From positions 1 to 7,438 of the forward strand of contig QFQW01000119.1 in NCBI GenBank assembly GCA_003248755.1: a DNA stretch of 7,438 nucleotides. The letters run 5' to 3'. Below, in pieces: positions 6,015 through 7,438 of the stretch (position 1 is the stretch's first letter; every line of letters starts with the position of its first letter). The notes beneath the pieces are model-generated. The model had not been told where the DNA came from, ran no database searches, and saw nothing but the letters and a program-made list of their open reading frames with translations. Both the position numbers and the translations under genes were made by a program. The DNA comes from Chryseobacterium sp. (GTDB lineage Bacteria > Bacteroidota > Bacteroidia > Flavobacteriales > Weeksellaceae).

Positions 6015-7438
6015 ATGGCAAATTATTTCAATACCTTATCACTCAGAGACCAGTTGCATCAGTTAGGACAGGCAGAATTTATGGACAGTTCAGAGTTTTC
6101 TGATGGCGTTTCTGCATTGAAAGGAAAGAAAATCGTAGTGGTTGGCTGCGGCGCTCAGGGGCTGAATCAAGGTCTGAATCTCAGAGACAGCGGACTGGAC
6201 GTTTCTTACGCATTGCGTCAGGAAGCTATCGACCAAAAGAGAGATTCGTGGAAAAACGCAACCGAAAATAATTTCAAAGTCGGAACTTACGAAGAACTGA
6301 TTCCCACTGCGGATTTGGTCATCAATTTAACGCCTGACAAGCAACATACTTCGGTAATCAATGCGGTTCAGCCTTTGATGAAACAGGGTGCGACATTGTC
6401 CTATTCACACGGTTTCAATATCGTGGAAGAAGGGATGCAGATTCGTAAAGATTTGACGGTGATTATGGTCGCTCCAAAATGCCCAGGTTCCGAAGTTCGT
6501 GCCGAATATCTGCGAGGTTTCGGTGTTCCGACGTTGATTGCCGTTCATCCTGAAAATGACCCTCAAGGAAAAGGCTGGGCAGAAGCAAAAGCATATTGTG
6601 TAGGAACAGGCGGTCACAAAGCCGGTGTTTTGAAATCCTCTTTCGTGGCAGAAGTGAAGTCCGATTTGATGGGAGAACAGACGATTTTGTGCGGACTTTT
6701 GCAGACAGGTTCTATTCTTTCGTTTGACAAAATGGTCGAAAAAGGAATTGATGCAGGTTACGCTTCCAAATTGGTTCAATACGGTGTTGAGGTCATTACA
6801 GAAGCCTTGAAACACGGCGGTGTAAGCGGAATGCTGGACAGACTTTCTAACCCTGCGAAACTAAAAGCCTTTGAGTTGTCAGAAGAACTGAAAGATATTA
6901 TGCGCCCACTTTTCCAAAAGCACCAGGACGATATCATCTCCGGCGAATTCTCCAAAACAATGATGGAAGACTGGGCAAACGGCGATGCCAACCTTTTGAA
7001 ATGGCGTGCAGAAACAGGAGAAACAGCTTTTGAAAAAACACCGGCAGGCGATGTGAAAATCGAGGAGCAGGAATATTTTGACAATTATCTTTTGATGTCG
7101 GCCTTCATCAGAGCGGGTGTTGAATTAGCGTTTGAAACGATGGTTGAAGCCGGAATCAAGCCGGAATCCGCTTATTACGAATCGCTTCACGAAACCCCTT
7201 TGATTGCCAATACCATCGCACGAAAAAAACTGTTCGAGATGAATCGTGTGATTTCCGACACCGCAGAATACGGCTGTTACCTGTTCGACCAGGCTTGCAA
7301 ACCTTTGTTGGCAGATTTTATGAAGTCGGTGGATACGGATTTGGTTGGAAAAAACTTCAACGAAGGCAAAAAAACTTCGGTTGACAACGCTCAATTGGTT
7401 TATGTGAACGATGTTTTGAGAAATCATCCGGTAGAAAT
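6015..7438 (+). CDS. ilvC: Ketol-acid reductoisomerase, class II (C-terminus beyond the window)
   Basis: This NADPH- and Mg-dependent enzyme turns 2-acetolactate or 2-aceto-2-hydroxybutyrate into the 2,3-dihydroxy acids dehydrated by IlvD. 474 codons are present with no stop. The E. coli enzyme has 491 residues, so only about 17 should be missing. The Rossmann motif VVGCGAQGLNQG is at 42-53. Arg68, Arg76 and Ser78, which select NADPH in E. coli, are at identical positions. So are His132, Lys155 and the metal and substrate residues Asp217, Glu221, Glu389, Glu393 and Ser414. The two C-terminal knotted domains identify the long class II form rather than the roughly 330-residue class I form. The start ATG follows ACTTAAAAAT with no Shine-Dalgarno site. 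It is downstream of ilvN with a 101-base spacer and most likely belongs to the same transcript. Confidence 0.97.
   Translation, partial: MANYFNTLSLRDQLHQLGQAEFMDSSEFSDGVSALKGKKIVVVGCGAQGLNQGLNLRDSGLDVSYALRQEAIDQKRDSWKNATENNFKVGTYEELIPTADLVINLTPDKQHTSVINAVQPLMKQGATLSYSHGFNIVEEGMQIRKDLTVIMVAPKCPGSEVRAEYLRGFGVPTLIAVHPENDPQGKGWAEAKAYCVGTGGHKAGVLKSSFVAEVKSDLMGEQTILCGLLQTGSILSFDKMVEKGIDAGYASKLVQYGVEVITEALKHGGVSGMLDRLSNPAKLKAFELSEELKDIMRPLFQKHQDDIISGEFSKTMMEDWANGDANLLKWRAETGETAFEKTPAGDVKIEEQEYFDNYLLMSAFIRAGVELAFETMVEAGIKPESAYYESLHETPLIANTIARKKLFEMNRVISDTAEYGCYLFDQACKPLLADFMKSVDTDLVGKNFNEGKKTSVDNAQLVYVNDVLRNHPVE

Noticed and set aside
6405..6815. 136-residue minus-strand open frame within ilvC
   Set aside because: It is antisense to a gene whose residues match ketol-acid reductoisomerase throughout, and the Cys/Phe-rich composition is typical of an antisense shadow.

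Overview
The window holds most of an isoleucine/valine biosynthesis operon on the plus strand, in the order ilvE, ilvD, ilvB, a four-helix-bundle gene, ilvN, ilvC. The last gene runs off the right edge. The AT-rich DNA, the TAnnTTTG-type promoter element, the near absence of Shine-Dalgarno sites, and the four-helix-bundle (23S rRNA intervening-sequence type) protein all point to the Bacteroidota, most likely a flavobacterium of the Chryseobacterium/Weeksellaceae kind. The taxon is inferred from these features and from memory of protein sequences, not from a search.

Region 1-220 is a compact control region. It has a promoter element TACATTTG at 26-33 and an 18-codon open frame at 53-109 whose peptide is half Ile and Val (MNNSIIIIVISVIIGFRW). 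An intrinsic terminator follows at 150-178. A competing 20-pair hairpin (103-125 with 142-163) overlaps both the leader stop codon and the 5' arm of the terminator. This is the layout of a ribosome-mediated transcription attenuator and is the strongest regulatory finding here.

Region 221-2801 encodes the branched-chain aminotransferase (ilvE) and dihydroxy-acid dehydratase (ilvD), whose frames overlap by 8 bases. The 336-base gap 2802-3137 has no convincing gene. It contains a GC-richer imperfect palindrome (about 2827-2935) and three degenerate copies of a hairpin module (2966-3111), two of which differ by a paired, stem-preserving change.

Region 3138-5913 encodes the acetolactate synthase catalytic (ilvB) and regulatory (ilvN) subunits, separated by a 120-residue four-helix-bundle protein gene. 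That gene is flanked by 7-base-period AT-rich repeat arrays in opposite orientation. The ilvN-ilvC gap (5914-6014) carries a similar pair of arrays with no gene between them. From 6015 to the right edge lies ilvC, a class II ketol-acid reductoisomerase lacking only its extreme C-terminus.

Together the enzymes cover the shared Ile/Val steps: IlvBN makes acetolactate or acetohydroxybutyrate, IlvC isomerises and reduces it, IlvD dehydrates the diol, and IlvE transaminates the keto acid. The leader would match transcription to charged tRNA-Ile/Val supply, and IlvN retains residues associated with valine feedback.
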